Origin: Sphingomonas changnyeongensis
GTDB taxonomy: Bacteria; Pseudomonadota; Alphaproteobacteria; Sphingomonadales; Sphingomonadaceae
NCBI RefSeq assembly: GCF_009913435.1
Contig: NZ_CP047895.1
Span: forward strand, 2,364,501 to 2,428,500
Reading direction: 5' to 3'
Length of the DNA stretch: 64,000 nt
The notes beneath the pieces were generated by a model. That model did no database searches. It was not told where the DNA came from and worked only from the letters and a program-made list of their open reading frames with translations. Shown here piece after piece: positions 36,035-45,800 of the stretch (within the stretch, counting starts at the first letter, position 1; each line of letters starts with the position of its first letter). The translations under genes and the position numbers were made by a program.

Positions 36035-36886
36035 TTAACGGAACAGCGAGATGATCGCCTGCGGCGCCTGGTTGGCGATCGACAGCGCCTGGATACCCAG
36101 CTGCTGCTTCACCTGCAGGGCCTGCAAGCGGGCCGATTCCTTCGCCAGATCCGCATCGACCAGGTTGCCGATGCCCGATTCGACGACGTCGCTCAGCTTG
36201 CTGGTGAAGGTGAGCTGCGCGTCGATCCGGCGCGAAGCCGCGCCGAGCGTGCTCAGCGTGGTCTTCAGGTTGTTCTGGGTCGTGGTGATCGTGTTGACCA
36301 TCGCCTGGGCCGCAGCCTGGGTGTTGATCTGGCCACCCGACGCGATGGTGACGACCGACCCGCCAAGGCCGAGCGCCTGGTTGGCGACCGACAGCGAATC
36401 CGGCACCCAGGCCGAACCCGCGCCCGAGGTCTGCAGCGACTGGAGCGCCGAAACGCTGCCGCCACCGCTCTTGAGCAGGTTGGTGCCGTTGAAGTCGGCC
36501 GAGTTCACGATCGTGGTGATCCGGTTGCGCAGCGCAACGAAATCCTGGTTGATCGCGTCACGGCTGGCCTGGTCGATACCAGCGTCAGCCGCTTCATAGG
36601 CCTTCTTCTTCATCTCGTTGACGATGTCGGAAATCTGTTCCGCACCGGCAACGGCCACATCGGTCACGCTCTTGGCACGGTTGAGCGACGACGTCACCGC
36701 CTGAAGCCCGCCCAGATTGCCGCGCAGCGTCTGCGCGATGGTGAACGACGCGGAGTCGTCCTTGGTCGAGGAGACCGACAGGCCGGTGTTGATGCGGCTC
36801 TGGGTGGTCGCCATGCCCTTGTTGGTCGCAGAGAGGCTCTGCAGGGCAGCCATCGCGCCGATGTTGGTGTTCACGGTAAACGACAT
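36035..36886 (-). CDS. Flagellin
   Basis: 283-residue flagellin with conserved D0/D1 ends: MSFTVNTNIGAMAALQSL and LSVSSTKDDSASFTIAQ at the N-terminus, and AASRRIDAQL and LGIQALSIANQAPQAIISLFR-type sequence at the C-terminus. The central region is short, so D2/D3 domains are absent, as in many alphaproteobacterial flagellins. AAGGA lies 8 bases upstream of the ATG. It has its own strong terminator and a roughly 200-base leader and promoter region. No other flagellar structural gene is in the window. Confidence 0.96.
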   Translation of the reverse strand: MSFTVNTNIGAMAALQSLSATNKGMATTQSRINTGLSVSSTKDDSASFTIAQTLRGNLGGLQAVTSSLNRAKSVTDVAVAGAEQISDIVNEMKKKAYEAADAGIDQASRDAINQDFVALRNRITTIVNSADFNGTNLLKSGGGSVSALQSLQTSGAGSAWVPDSLSVANQALGLGGSVVTIASGGQINTQAAAQAMVNTITTTQNNLKTTLSTLGAASRRIDAQLTFTSKLSDVVESGIGNLVDADLAKESARLQALQVKQQLGIQALSIANQAPQAIISLFR

Positions 36887-37100
36887 AAGAAAATCCTTCT
36901 GGAAGAAAGGCCGCCTTCTGCGGCCCTGGGCCGGTATCGCCGGCCCGCGACGGCCGAATTCTTCCGGCCGCTCTTCATTGTGGAAAGACTTTCGCCAGTC
37001 GGGCCGCGAACCGATGATTTTTTTTGGGTTTACCGGCCGTTAATCGAAACTTGCCGCAACGCTGCGGCGGGGCGCGCGCTGCCGCGCCCGCCGCCCGGCA
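36887..37100 (-). promoter_or_regulatory. Flagellin upstream region
   Basis: Contains the flagellin ribosome site and, on the minus strand at 37030-37054, GCAAGTTT then GCCGGTAA. These resemble FliA (sigma-28) -35 and -10 boxes, but with a 9-base gap rather than the usual 11. Overlapping this, TTAA-N7-TAAA is one base off the CtrA consensus TTAA-N7-TTAA. No sigma-54 GG/GC pair was seen. Confidence 0.35.
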
Positions 37101-37994
37101 TCAGTCCATGGCCGACAGCATCGCCGCCGCCCCGCCTTTCGGGCGCACCGGGATGCGCAGGAACCGCACGCCATTTTCCTCGGCCGGCGGGAAGCGCCCG
37201 GCGCGGATGTTGACCTGGATCGACGGCAGCAGCAGCCGGGGCGCGGCCAGCCCGGCGTCGCGCGCGGTGCGCATCGCGACAAACGCATCCTCGTCCACCC
37301 CGTCATGGACATGGACGCTGTGGTCGCGCTCATCGCCGACGGTGGTTTCCCAGGCATAGGCATCGCGGCCCGGAGCCTTGTAATCATGGCACATGAACAG
37401 CCGCGTCGCGCGCGGCAGCGCCAGCAGCCGGCGGATCGAGCGGAACAGCTGCCGCGCATCGCCGCCGGGAAAATCGGCGCGGGCGGTGCCGTAATCGGGC
37501 ATGAACAGCGTATCGCCGACAAACACCGCATCGCCGATCCGGTAGCTGACATCGGCAGGCGTATGGCCGGGCGTGTGCATCACCTCGACCTCGAGATTGC
37601 CGATCGCAAAGCGTTCGCCATCGACGAACAGCCGGTCGAAATCCCCGCCATCGGCGGCCAGATCCCCGGCATCGAACATCGGCCGGAAAATCTGCTGCAC
37701 CTGCCGGATGTCGGTGCCGATCCCGATCATCGCGCCGGTCCGCGCCTTGATATAGGGCGCAGCCGTCAGGTGATCGGCATGGGCGTGGGTTTCAAGCACC
37801 CAGACGATCCGCGCATCGGCCGCTGCGGCAGCGGCAAGGATGCGGTCGGCCGAGGCGATGTCGACCGTGCCGGCCCCGGGATCATAATCGAGCACCGGGT
37901 CGATGACCGCGGCGTCGCGCGTTTCCGGGTCGATCACCAGATAGCTGACGGTGTTGGTCGGTTCATCGAAAAAGGCGGTGATGGTGGCGGCCAT
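37101..37994 (-). CDS. Persulfide dioxygenase-like metallo-beta-lactamase (Blh/ETHE1 type)
   Basis: 297-residue MBL-fold protein. Iron ligands are in ETHAHADH, the HTPGHTP histidine, FVGDTLF and the late CHDYKAPG. This set matches ETHE1/Blh enzymes that oxidise glutathione persulfide to sulfite. It is divergent from a BigR-type repressor, and the opposite operon carries a rhodanese and TauE permeases, so sulfide detoxification is well supported by context. The ATG at 37994 (MAATITAFFD) is chosen as the region upstream is regulatory DNA. Confidence 0.92.
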   Translation of the reverse strand: MAATITAFFDEPTNTVSYLVIDPETRDAAVIDPVLDYDPGAGTVDIASADRILAAAAAADARIVWVLETHAHADHLTAAPYIKARTGAMIGIGTDIRQVQQIFRPMFDAGDLAADGGDFDRLFVDGERFAIGNLEVEVMHTPGHTPADVSYRIGDAVFVGDTLFMPDYGTARADFPGGDARQLFRSIRRLLALPRATRLFMCHDYKAPGRDAYAWETTVGDERDHSVHVHDGVDEDAFVAMRTARDAGLAAPRLLLPSIQVNIRAGRFPPAEENGVRFLRIPVRPKGGAAAMLSAMD

Positions 37995-38051
37995 GGCCAG
38001 TCTCCTGCGTGTGCGCCGTCCCGGCCTGCGGGGCTGGCCAGGCGGCTGTGC

Positions 38052-38096
38052 TTGACAATATATTAGCATCTCCTTATTTAGCAAGTGCTAATGGAG
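38052..38096 (+). promoter_or_regulatory. Promoter and operator of the BigR-type locus
   Basis: TTGACA (38052-38057), a 17-base spacer and TATTTA (38075-38080) form a clear sigma-70-like promoter toward bigR. The perfect palindrome TTAGCA-AG-TGCTAA (38078-38091) overlaps the -10, and a related ATTAGCA lies in the spacer. This AT-rich island in a GC-rich genome is a likely repressor site serving both divergent genes. GGAG at 38093-38096 is the ribosome site. Confidence 0.75.
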
Positions 38097-38106
38097 AAAC
38101 GTCCCG

Positions 38107-38460
38107 ATGCCGCCAGCGTCCCCCGCCGATCCCGTCCGCGTGCCGATCCATCCGCCGCTGGCGATGGCCGATTTCGAGGCCAATGCCGCGCTGGTGGCCG
38201 ACATTCTGAAGGCGATGGCCAACCAGCGCCGGCTGATGGTGCTGTGCCGCCTGGTCGAACAGGGCGAGATGACGGTGGGCGATCTGGCCGATCAGGCCGG
38301 CCTGTCCCAGTCGGCGCTGTCGCAGCATCTGGCCCGGATGCGCGACGAAGGGCTGGTGACCTTTCGCCGCGAGGGTCAGTCGCTCTGGTACCGGATCGCC
38401 GATCCCCGCATCGAGACGCTGCTCGCCACCCTTTACCAGCTTTATTGCAAGGCGAACTGA
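38107..38460 (+). CDS. bigR: ArsR-family repressor, BigR/SqrR-type persulfide sensor
   Basis: 117-residue winged-helix repressor with the recognition region VGDLADQAGLSQSALSQHLARMR. It has just two cysteines, Cys47 (VLCRL) and Cys114 (LYCKAN), 67 apart. BigR and SqrR use a cysteine pair at nearly the same places to form a polysulfide bridge and release DNA. It is the first gene of an operon with rhodanese and TauE genes and is divergent from the persulfide dioxygenase. Confidence 0.9.
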   Translation: MPPASPADPVRVPIHPPLAMADFEANAALVADILKAMANQRRLMVLCRLVEQGEMTVGDLADQAGLSQSALSQHLARMRDEGLVTFRREGQSLWYRIADPRIETLLATLYQLYCKAN

Positions 38461-38461
38461 C

Positions 38462-38989
38462 ATGACCCAGATTTCCCCAACTCCGATTTCCCCCGCTGAT
38501 GCCCAGGCGCTGATCGCGCGCGGCGCGCTGCTGATCGACGTCCGCGAGGCCGACGAACATGCCCGCACCCGCCTGCCCGGTGCGCGCAACATGCCGCTGT
38601 CGCGGCTGGTGTCGATCGATCCCGGCGCGGCGCCGGCGATCATCTTTCACTGCCGCTCCGGCGCGCGCACCGCTGCCCATGGCCGCCGGCTGGATGCGGC
38701 ATCGCCCTGCCCGGCCTATGTGCTGGACGGCGGGCTGGACGGCTGGCGCAAGGCGGGCCTGCCGGTCATCGCCGAGCGCGGCCAGCCGATCGAGCTGATG
38801 CGCCAGGTGCAGATCGCCGCCGGGCTGCTGATCCTCGCCGGGTTGATCCTCGGCCTCACGGTCGCGCCGGGCTTCATCGCGCTGTCGGCCTTTGTCGGCT
38901 GCGGCCTGACCTTTGCCGGGGTGACCGGCTGGTGCGGGATGGCCCGGCTGCTCGGGGCCATGCCCTGGAACCGCCGGGTCGGGGCCTGA
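38462..38989 (+). CDS. Rhodanese with C-terminal membrane segments (DUF2892-like)
   Basis: 175 residues. The N-terminal rhodanese domain has LIDVREADEHA and the active-site loop FHCRSGART, whose cysteine carries the persulfide. The C-terminal third (about 115-175) has two hydrophobic segments, LLILAGLILGLTVAPGFIAL and a second ending WCGMARLL, as in rhodanese-DUF2892 fusions that place the enzyme at the inner membrane. It starts 1 base after the bigR stop. Predicted to move persulfide sulfur, acting with the dioxygenase and sulfite exporter. Confidence 0.92.
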   Translation: MTQISPTPISPADAQALIARGALLIDVREADEHARTRLPGARNMPLSRLVSIDPGAAPAIIFHCRSGARTAAHGRRLDAASPCPAYVLDGGLDGWRKAGLPVIAERGQPIELMRQVQIAAGLLILAGLILGLTVAPGFIALSAFVGCGLTFAGVTGWCGMARLLGAMPWNRRVGA

Positions 38990-38993
38990 GGCG

Positions 38994-39776
38994 ATGGACC
39001 CGACCGCCGCAGCCTTGGGGGCCGGCGCGCTGATCGGCCTGGTGCTCGGGCTGATCGGCGGCGGCGGGTCGATCCTGGCGACGCCGCTGCTCGTCTCGGT
39101 CGTCGGCATCGCCTCGCCGCATGTCGCGATCGGCACCGGCGCGGTCGCCGTCACCCTGAACGCCCTGGCCGGGCTGACCGGCCATGCGCGCGCGGGACGG
39201 GTGAAATGGCCCTGCGCGGCGATCTTCGCCTCAGCGGGGCTTGCCGGCACGCTGATCGGTGCCGAAGCCGGCAAGGCGATGGACGGCGCACGGCTGCTCG
39301 GCCTGTTCGGGCTGCTGATGGTCGTGATCGGCGCGGCGATGCTGCGCCCCCGGCGCGGCGGGCAGGATCCCGATGTCCGGCTGACGCGGGACACGGCCCC
39401 CCGGCTGCTGCCCCGGCTGGTGCCGATCGGGCTGGCGGTCGGGCTGCTGTCGGGGTTTTTCGGCATTGGCGGCGGCTTTCTGATCGTGCCGGGGCTGATG
39501 CTGGCAACGCGCATGCCGATGGCAAATGCGGTCGCGACATCGCTGGTCGCCGTCGCCATGTTCGGCGCGGGCACCACCCTGTCCTATGCTTTGTCGGGCC
39601 GGGTCGACTGGGCGGTGGCGGCGCTGATGGTCGCCGGCGGCGTGCCGGGGGCGGCGGCAGGCATTTTGCTCGGCAGCCGTCTGGCCGGGCAGAAACGGCT
39701 CATCGAAACCGGGTTCGCGCTGGTCGTGATCGCCATCGGCGCGCGGCTGGCGCTGGGTGCGTGGGGCGTGATCTAA
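38994..39776 (+). CDS. TauE/SafE family permease, putative sulfite exporter
   Basis: 260-residue membrane protein with two internal repeats: GLVLGLIGGGGSILATPLLV near the N-terminus and GFFGIGGGFLIVPGLM in the second half. It begins 4 bases after the rhodanese stop, in the BigR-type operon, which suggests export of the sulfite made by persulfide oxidation. Its TAA stop overlaps the end of a second, convergent TauE gene by 3 bases. Confidence 0.92.
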   Translation: MDPTAAALGAGALIGLVLGLIGGGGSILATPLLVSVVGIASPHVAIGTGAVAVTLNALAGLTGHARAGRVKWPCAAIFASAGLAGTLIGAEAGKAMDGARLLGLFGLLMVVIGAAMLRPRRGGQDPDVRLTRDTAPRLLPRLVPIGLAVGLLSGFFGIGGGFLIVPGLMLATRMPMANAVATSLVAVAMFGAGTTLSYALSGRVDWAVAALMVAGGVPGAAAGILLGSRLAGQKRLIETGFALVVIAIGARLALGAWGVI

Positions 39777-40569
39777 ATGCCCGCCACCTGCGCGATCAGC
39801 CGCAGCGCGACATAGAGGATCAACAGCCCGGTCAGCCGCCGGACCAGCGCCTCGCCCAGCAGCCGCGCTCCGGCGAACGAACCGATCTGCCCCCCACCAG
39901 CACGGCCAGCGCCAGCGGCCATGCGCCGGCGGCCGCACCGGCAAGCCCAGCCCCGGCCAGCTTCTGCACCTGCCCGGCCAGCCCGGCGAGCGAGTTGACC
40001 AGGATGAACAGCGACGCCGTCGCCGCCACCTGCCGCGGCGGTGCCCAGCGCGTCAGGTGCAGCACGGGGGCGAGGAAAATCCCCCCGCCAATGCCCACCA
40101 GCCCCGACAGATAGCCGATCCCCGCCCCGATCACCGGCTCGCGCCAGCGCGGGCGCCGCGCGTCGGGCGCGGACGCGGCGACCGGTTGCGGCGGGGCGAG
40201 CAGCAGGGCGAGCGCTGCGACCAGCAGCGACACGCCCAGCAGACCAAGGAACAGCCGCTCCGCCACCGGCGTCAGCCCGCCTGCCCAGGCAAAGGGGGCG
40301 GCGATGGCCGCCAAAGGCAGCGCCCGCCGCCAGGGCAGCTGCCTGACGGCGGCAAAGCGGATCGTGCCGCCGGTGACGACGATCAGATTGCAGCTGAGCG
40401 CGATCGCCGGCAGCAGCCGATAGTCAAAGCCCGACAGCGCCAGCAGCGCGGCATAGGTTGAGCCGCCGCCGAACCCGACACTGGCATAGAGCGCGGCGGC
40501 AAGGGCAAAGCCCCCGGCGAGCGGCCAGATGGCCGGCACCGCCGGGGCCGCCCAGGCAGGGCCGGGCAT
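39773..40569 (-). CDS. Second TauE/SafE permease, with an apparent frameshift
   Basis: Membrane protein with ALYASVGFGGGSTYAALLAL in the first half and SGLVGIGGGIFLAPVLHL in the second. As given, the frame turns into an arginine-rich tail after VLVGG. Adding one C to the run at 39890-39895 (plus strand) restores GGQIGSFAGARLLGEALV, then a final membrane segment ending AQVAGI at the TAG of 39773 (265 residues). It faces the BigR-type operon tail-to-tail, and a related role in sulfur-anion export is inference. Confidence 0.86.
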
Positions 40570-40602
40570 TGCCGCCGCCCTAGCCCGCCCGCGCCGGGCG
40601 CG

Positions 40603-43338
<2,736 letters not shown>

Positions 43339-43451
43339 GGGATGATCCTGTCTGCAATCGAAATGGTCGGGAAATGCGGGCATCGGGCGCGCACCCGCGC
43401 CCGGCCGCCGATACTGTCCTGGCGCCGGCAGAAGCTGCCGGCCCCGCCCGG

Positions 43452-43739
43452 CTATTCGCGCCGGCGCACCAGGGCGGGCCGCAGCCCGGCGGGCAGCATG
43501 GCGGCGCGCAGCGCCGGGACGATCGCGGTGATCCGCCGCGCATCGGGGCGGCGCGGCAGCCGAAGCGCCGGGCGCGCCGCGCGCACCGTCCATGCCGCCG
43601 CCTGCACGGCGGCGCGCGGTGCCGACACCATCGCCACCTGTTCCCCGCGCGCACCGGCATCGACCCGGTGGCCGCCAAGGCCGGTCAGTCCGGCAAACAG
43701 GGCAGTGAGGAGCAGAAACAGTTCCAAGGGCGTCGTCAT
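43452..43739 (-). CDS. Small hypothetical protein, possible membrane anchor
   Basis: 95 residues with a hydrophobic N-terminus ([19 protein letters not shown]) that could be a signal anchor. An arginine- and alanine-rich remainder follows, ending [10 protein letters not shown]. No family recognised. The ATG at 43739 lies between divergent argJ and secA and the frame is open and compact, but no strong ribosome site is seen. It may be a real small gene or a chance frame. Confidence 0.45.
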   Translation of the reverse strand: MTTPLELFLLLTALFAGLTGLGGHRVDAGARGEQVAMVSAPRAAVQAAAWTVRAARPALRLPRRPDARRITAIVPALRAAMLPAGLRPALVRRRE

Positions 43740-43928
43740 CCTTGTTGCCGGGCATCTGCCCGCGCACCGGCGGACATAATCGTCCCCACGCGCTTCGCCA
43801 ATGTTTTTCATAACCGGCGCAAGCAGCCCGCCATAGCCGGGCGGACATGAACGCCCGGTCAACGCGCCGGGGGGGTGCCCCGGTTGCCCGGTCTTGCCAG
43901 CCGGGTCGCCGCACGTCATGGCGCAGCC

Positions 43929-45155
43929 ATGTCGACCAGCGTCTCCCCCCTCGCCCGTCCCTTTCCCGATCTGCCGCCGGTCGCCGGCGCGACGCCCAGC
44001 GTCGCCCGCGCCGGTTACAAGGACTGGGACCGCAACGACATCACCCTGCTGCGCCTTGCGCCCGGCACGGCGGTGGCGGGCGTGCTGACGCGCAGCCTCT
44101 GCCCCTCGCCCGAGGTCGAATGGTGCCGGGCGGCGCTGGCCGGTGGCCGGGCGCGGGCCCTGGTCGTCAATGCCGGCAACTCGAACGCCTTTACCGGCGC
44201 GCGCGGCCGCGCGGCGGTGGATGCCGTCACCGCCCGCGTCGCCGAACGGCTGGGCTGCCGGGCGAACGAGGTGTTCGCCGCCTCGACCGGGGTGATCGGC
44301 GTGCCGCTGCCGATCGACCGGGCCGAAGCCGGCATCGACGCCGCGCTCGCCGCGCCCGCCTGCTCATGGCACGCCATGGCAGAGGCCATCGGCACCACCG
44401 ACACCTTTGCCAAGGGCGCGGCCGAAACCGCCATCGTCGATGGCCGCACCGTCACCCTGGTCGGCGTCATCAAGGGATCGGGGATGATCGCGCCCGACAT
44501 GGCGACGATGCTCGGCTTCATCATCACCGATGCGGCGGTCAGCCCGGCCTTCCTTCAGGATGCGCTCGCCGCCGCCAATCGCCGCAGCTTTTCCTGCATC
44601 ACCGTCGATGGCGACACCTCGACGTCGGACACGGTGCTCGCCTTTGCAACCGGTGCGGCCGGCAATGCGCCGCTTGATGGCGACGACGCGCCCGGCGCCG
44701 ATGCGTTCCGCGCCGCGCTGGATGCGCTGTGCCGCACGCTTGCCCAGCTGGTCGTGCGCGACGGCGAGGGCGCGGCCAAGTTCATCACCGTGACGGTCGA
44801 AGGCGCGACCAGCGACGACAGCGCCCGCCGCGTTGCGCTCAGCATCGCCAACTCGCCGCTCGTCAAGACGGCGGTGGCGGGCGAGGATGCCAATTGGGGC
44901 CGGGTGGTGATGGCGGTCGGCAAGGCCGGGGAACCCGCCGACCGCGACCGGCTGGCGATCCGCTTCGGCGCGACGCTGGTCGCCCGGTCAGGGGCCGCGG
45001 TCGAGGGCTATGACGAAGCCCCGGTCGCCGCGCATCTGAGGGGCGAAGAGGTCGAGATCGGCGTCGATCTGGGGCTGGGCAGCGGCCGCGCGACGGTTTG
45101 GACGTGCGACCTGACCCATGGCTATATCTCGATCAACGCCGATTATCGCAGCTGA
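43929..45155 (+). CDS. argJ: Bifunctional ornithine acetyltransferase/N-acetylglutamate synthase
   Basis: Arginine biosynthesis; recycles the acetyl group from N-acetylornithine to glutamate. The 408-residue precursor self-cleaves before the threonine in the motif [16 protein letters not shown] to give alpha and beta chains. [18 protein letters not shown] and [18 protein letters not shown] are also family signatures. The ATG at 43929 ([17 protein letters not shown]) is used; an in-frame upstream start is weaker. It converges on trxA across a complex inverted-repeat element. Confidence 0.96.
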   Translation: MSTSVSPLARPFPDLPPVAGATPSVARAGYKDWDRNDITLLRLAPGTAVAGVLTRSLCPSPEVEWCRAALAGGRARALVVNAGNSNAFTGARGRAAVDAVTARVAERLGCRANEVFAASTGVIGVPLPIDRAEAGIDAALAAPACSWHAMAEAIGTTDTFAKGAAETAIVDGRTVTLVGVIKGSGMIAPDMATMLGFIITDAAVSPAFLQDALAAANRRSFSCITVDGDTSTSDTVLAFATGAAGNAPLDGDDAPGADAFRAALDALCRTLAQLVVRDGEGAAKFITVTVEGATSDDSARRVALSIANSPLVKTAVAGEDANWGRVVMAVGKAGEPADRDRLAIRFGATLVARSGAAVEGYDEAPVAAHLRGEEVEIGVDLGLGSGRATVWTCDLTHGYISINADYRS

Positions 45156-45211
45156 TCGCGGGAGAGGTTTTGGGGGGGTGTTTGTGGTGCGGGGGTGTTT
45201 GCTGCGCGCCT

Positions 45212-45390
45212 GACGGCGCGGGGCGAGTTGTTTGTGCTGCGCCTTACGGCGCAGGGGCGGCACCGGCCCGCTCCCCCACCCGGCCTCCCATAGCGTAACC
45301 TGCCGTTGGGAGGCCGGGTGGGGGAACGGGCCGGTGCCGTTCTTCCCGAACAAACAACTCCCGGTGCCGCCCCTGCGCCGTAAGGCGCAG
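45212..45390. repeat. Crossed inverted-repeat element between argJ and trxA
   Basis: Three pairs of inverted repeats. A: GAGTTGTTTGT (45225-45235) with 45350-45360. B: a perfect 30-bp pair, 45237-45266 with 45361-45390. C: 45259-45290 with 45307-45338, 32 bp with one mismatch. The right-hand order is C, A, B, so A and B cross rather than nest. B itself contains CTGCGCC-TTAC-GGCGCAG, and a degenerate copy precedes it at about 45212. It ends 17 bases before the trxA stop. Confidence 0.8.
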
Positions 45391-45407
45391 AAAAACGCCG
45401 CTCCGCC

Positions 45408-45730
45408 TTACAGCTCGCCTTCCAGCCAGCCCTTGATCTGGCTCTTGGGGCAGCGCCCACCTTGGTCGCGGCGGCGACGCCGTTCTTGAACAGGATCATC
45501 GTCGGAATGCCGCGCACGCCATATTTGACCGGCGCGTCGGGGTGATCGTCGATGTTGAGCTTGGCGATAGTCACCTTCTCGCCCAGCTCGTCCGACAGCT
45601 CCTCGAGCGCCGGGCCGATCTGCTTGCACGGGCCGCACCATTCGGCCCAGAAATCGACCAGCACGGGCTTATCGGCCTTGAGCACATCGGCCTCGAAGCT
45701 GGCGTCGCTGATTTCCTTGGTTGCCATCAT
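45408..45730 (-). CDS. trxA: Thioredoxin, with an apparent frameshift near the 3' end
   Basis: Main cytoplasmic thiol-disulfide reductant. The active site is WCGPCK, with the conserved cis-proline in GIPTMILF. As given, the frame departs from the family after KVGAAP and runs through the repeat element to about 200 residues. One more G in the plus-strand run at 45447-45450 restores [12 protein letters not shown] and a TAA at 45408, giving 107 residues, the standard TrxA length. A strong AAAGGAG lies 6 bases before the ATG at 45730. It is downstream of addA, a common alphaproteobacterial order. Confidence 0.92.
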
Positions 45731-45800
45731 GAATCTCCTTTTGAAGACCATTTAGGCAGTTGCACGGCCCCGCTCAATGCCGCGCGCCCAAGCATCGCTG

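Noticed and set aside
36887..37100. A sigma-54 promoter for flagellin
   Set aside because: No GG and GC pair with the required 10-base spacing was found on the minus strand.
45143..45751. A thioredoxin with a long extra C-terminal domain
   Set aside because: The extension is translated inverted-repeat DNA. Adding one base to a G run gives a normal 107-residue thioredoxin with the conserved ending.
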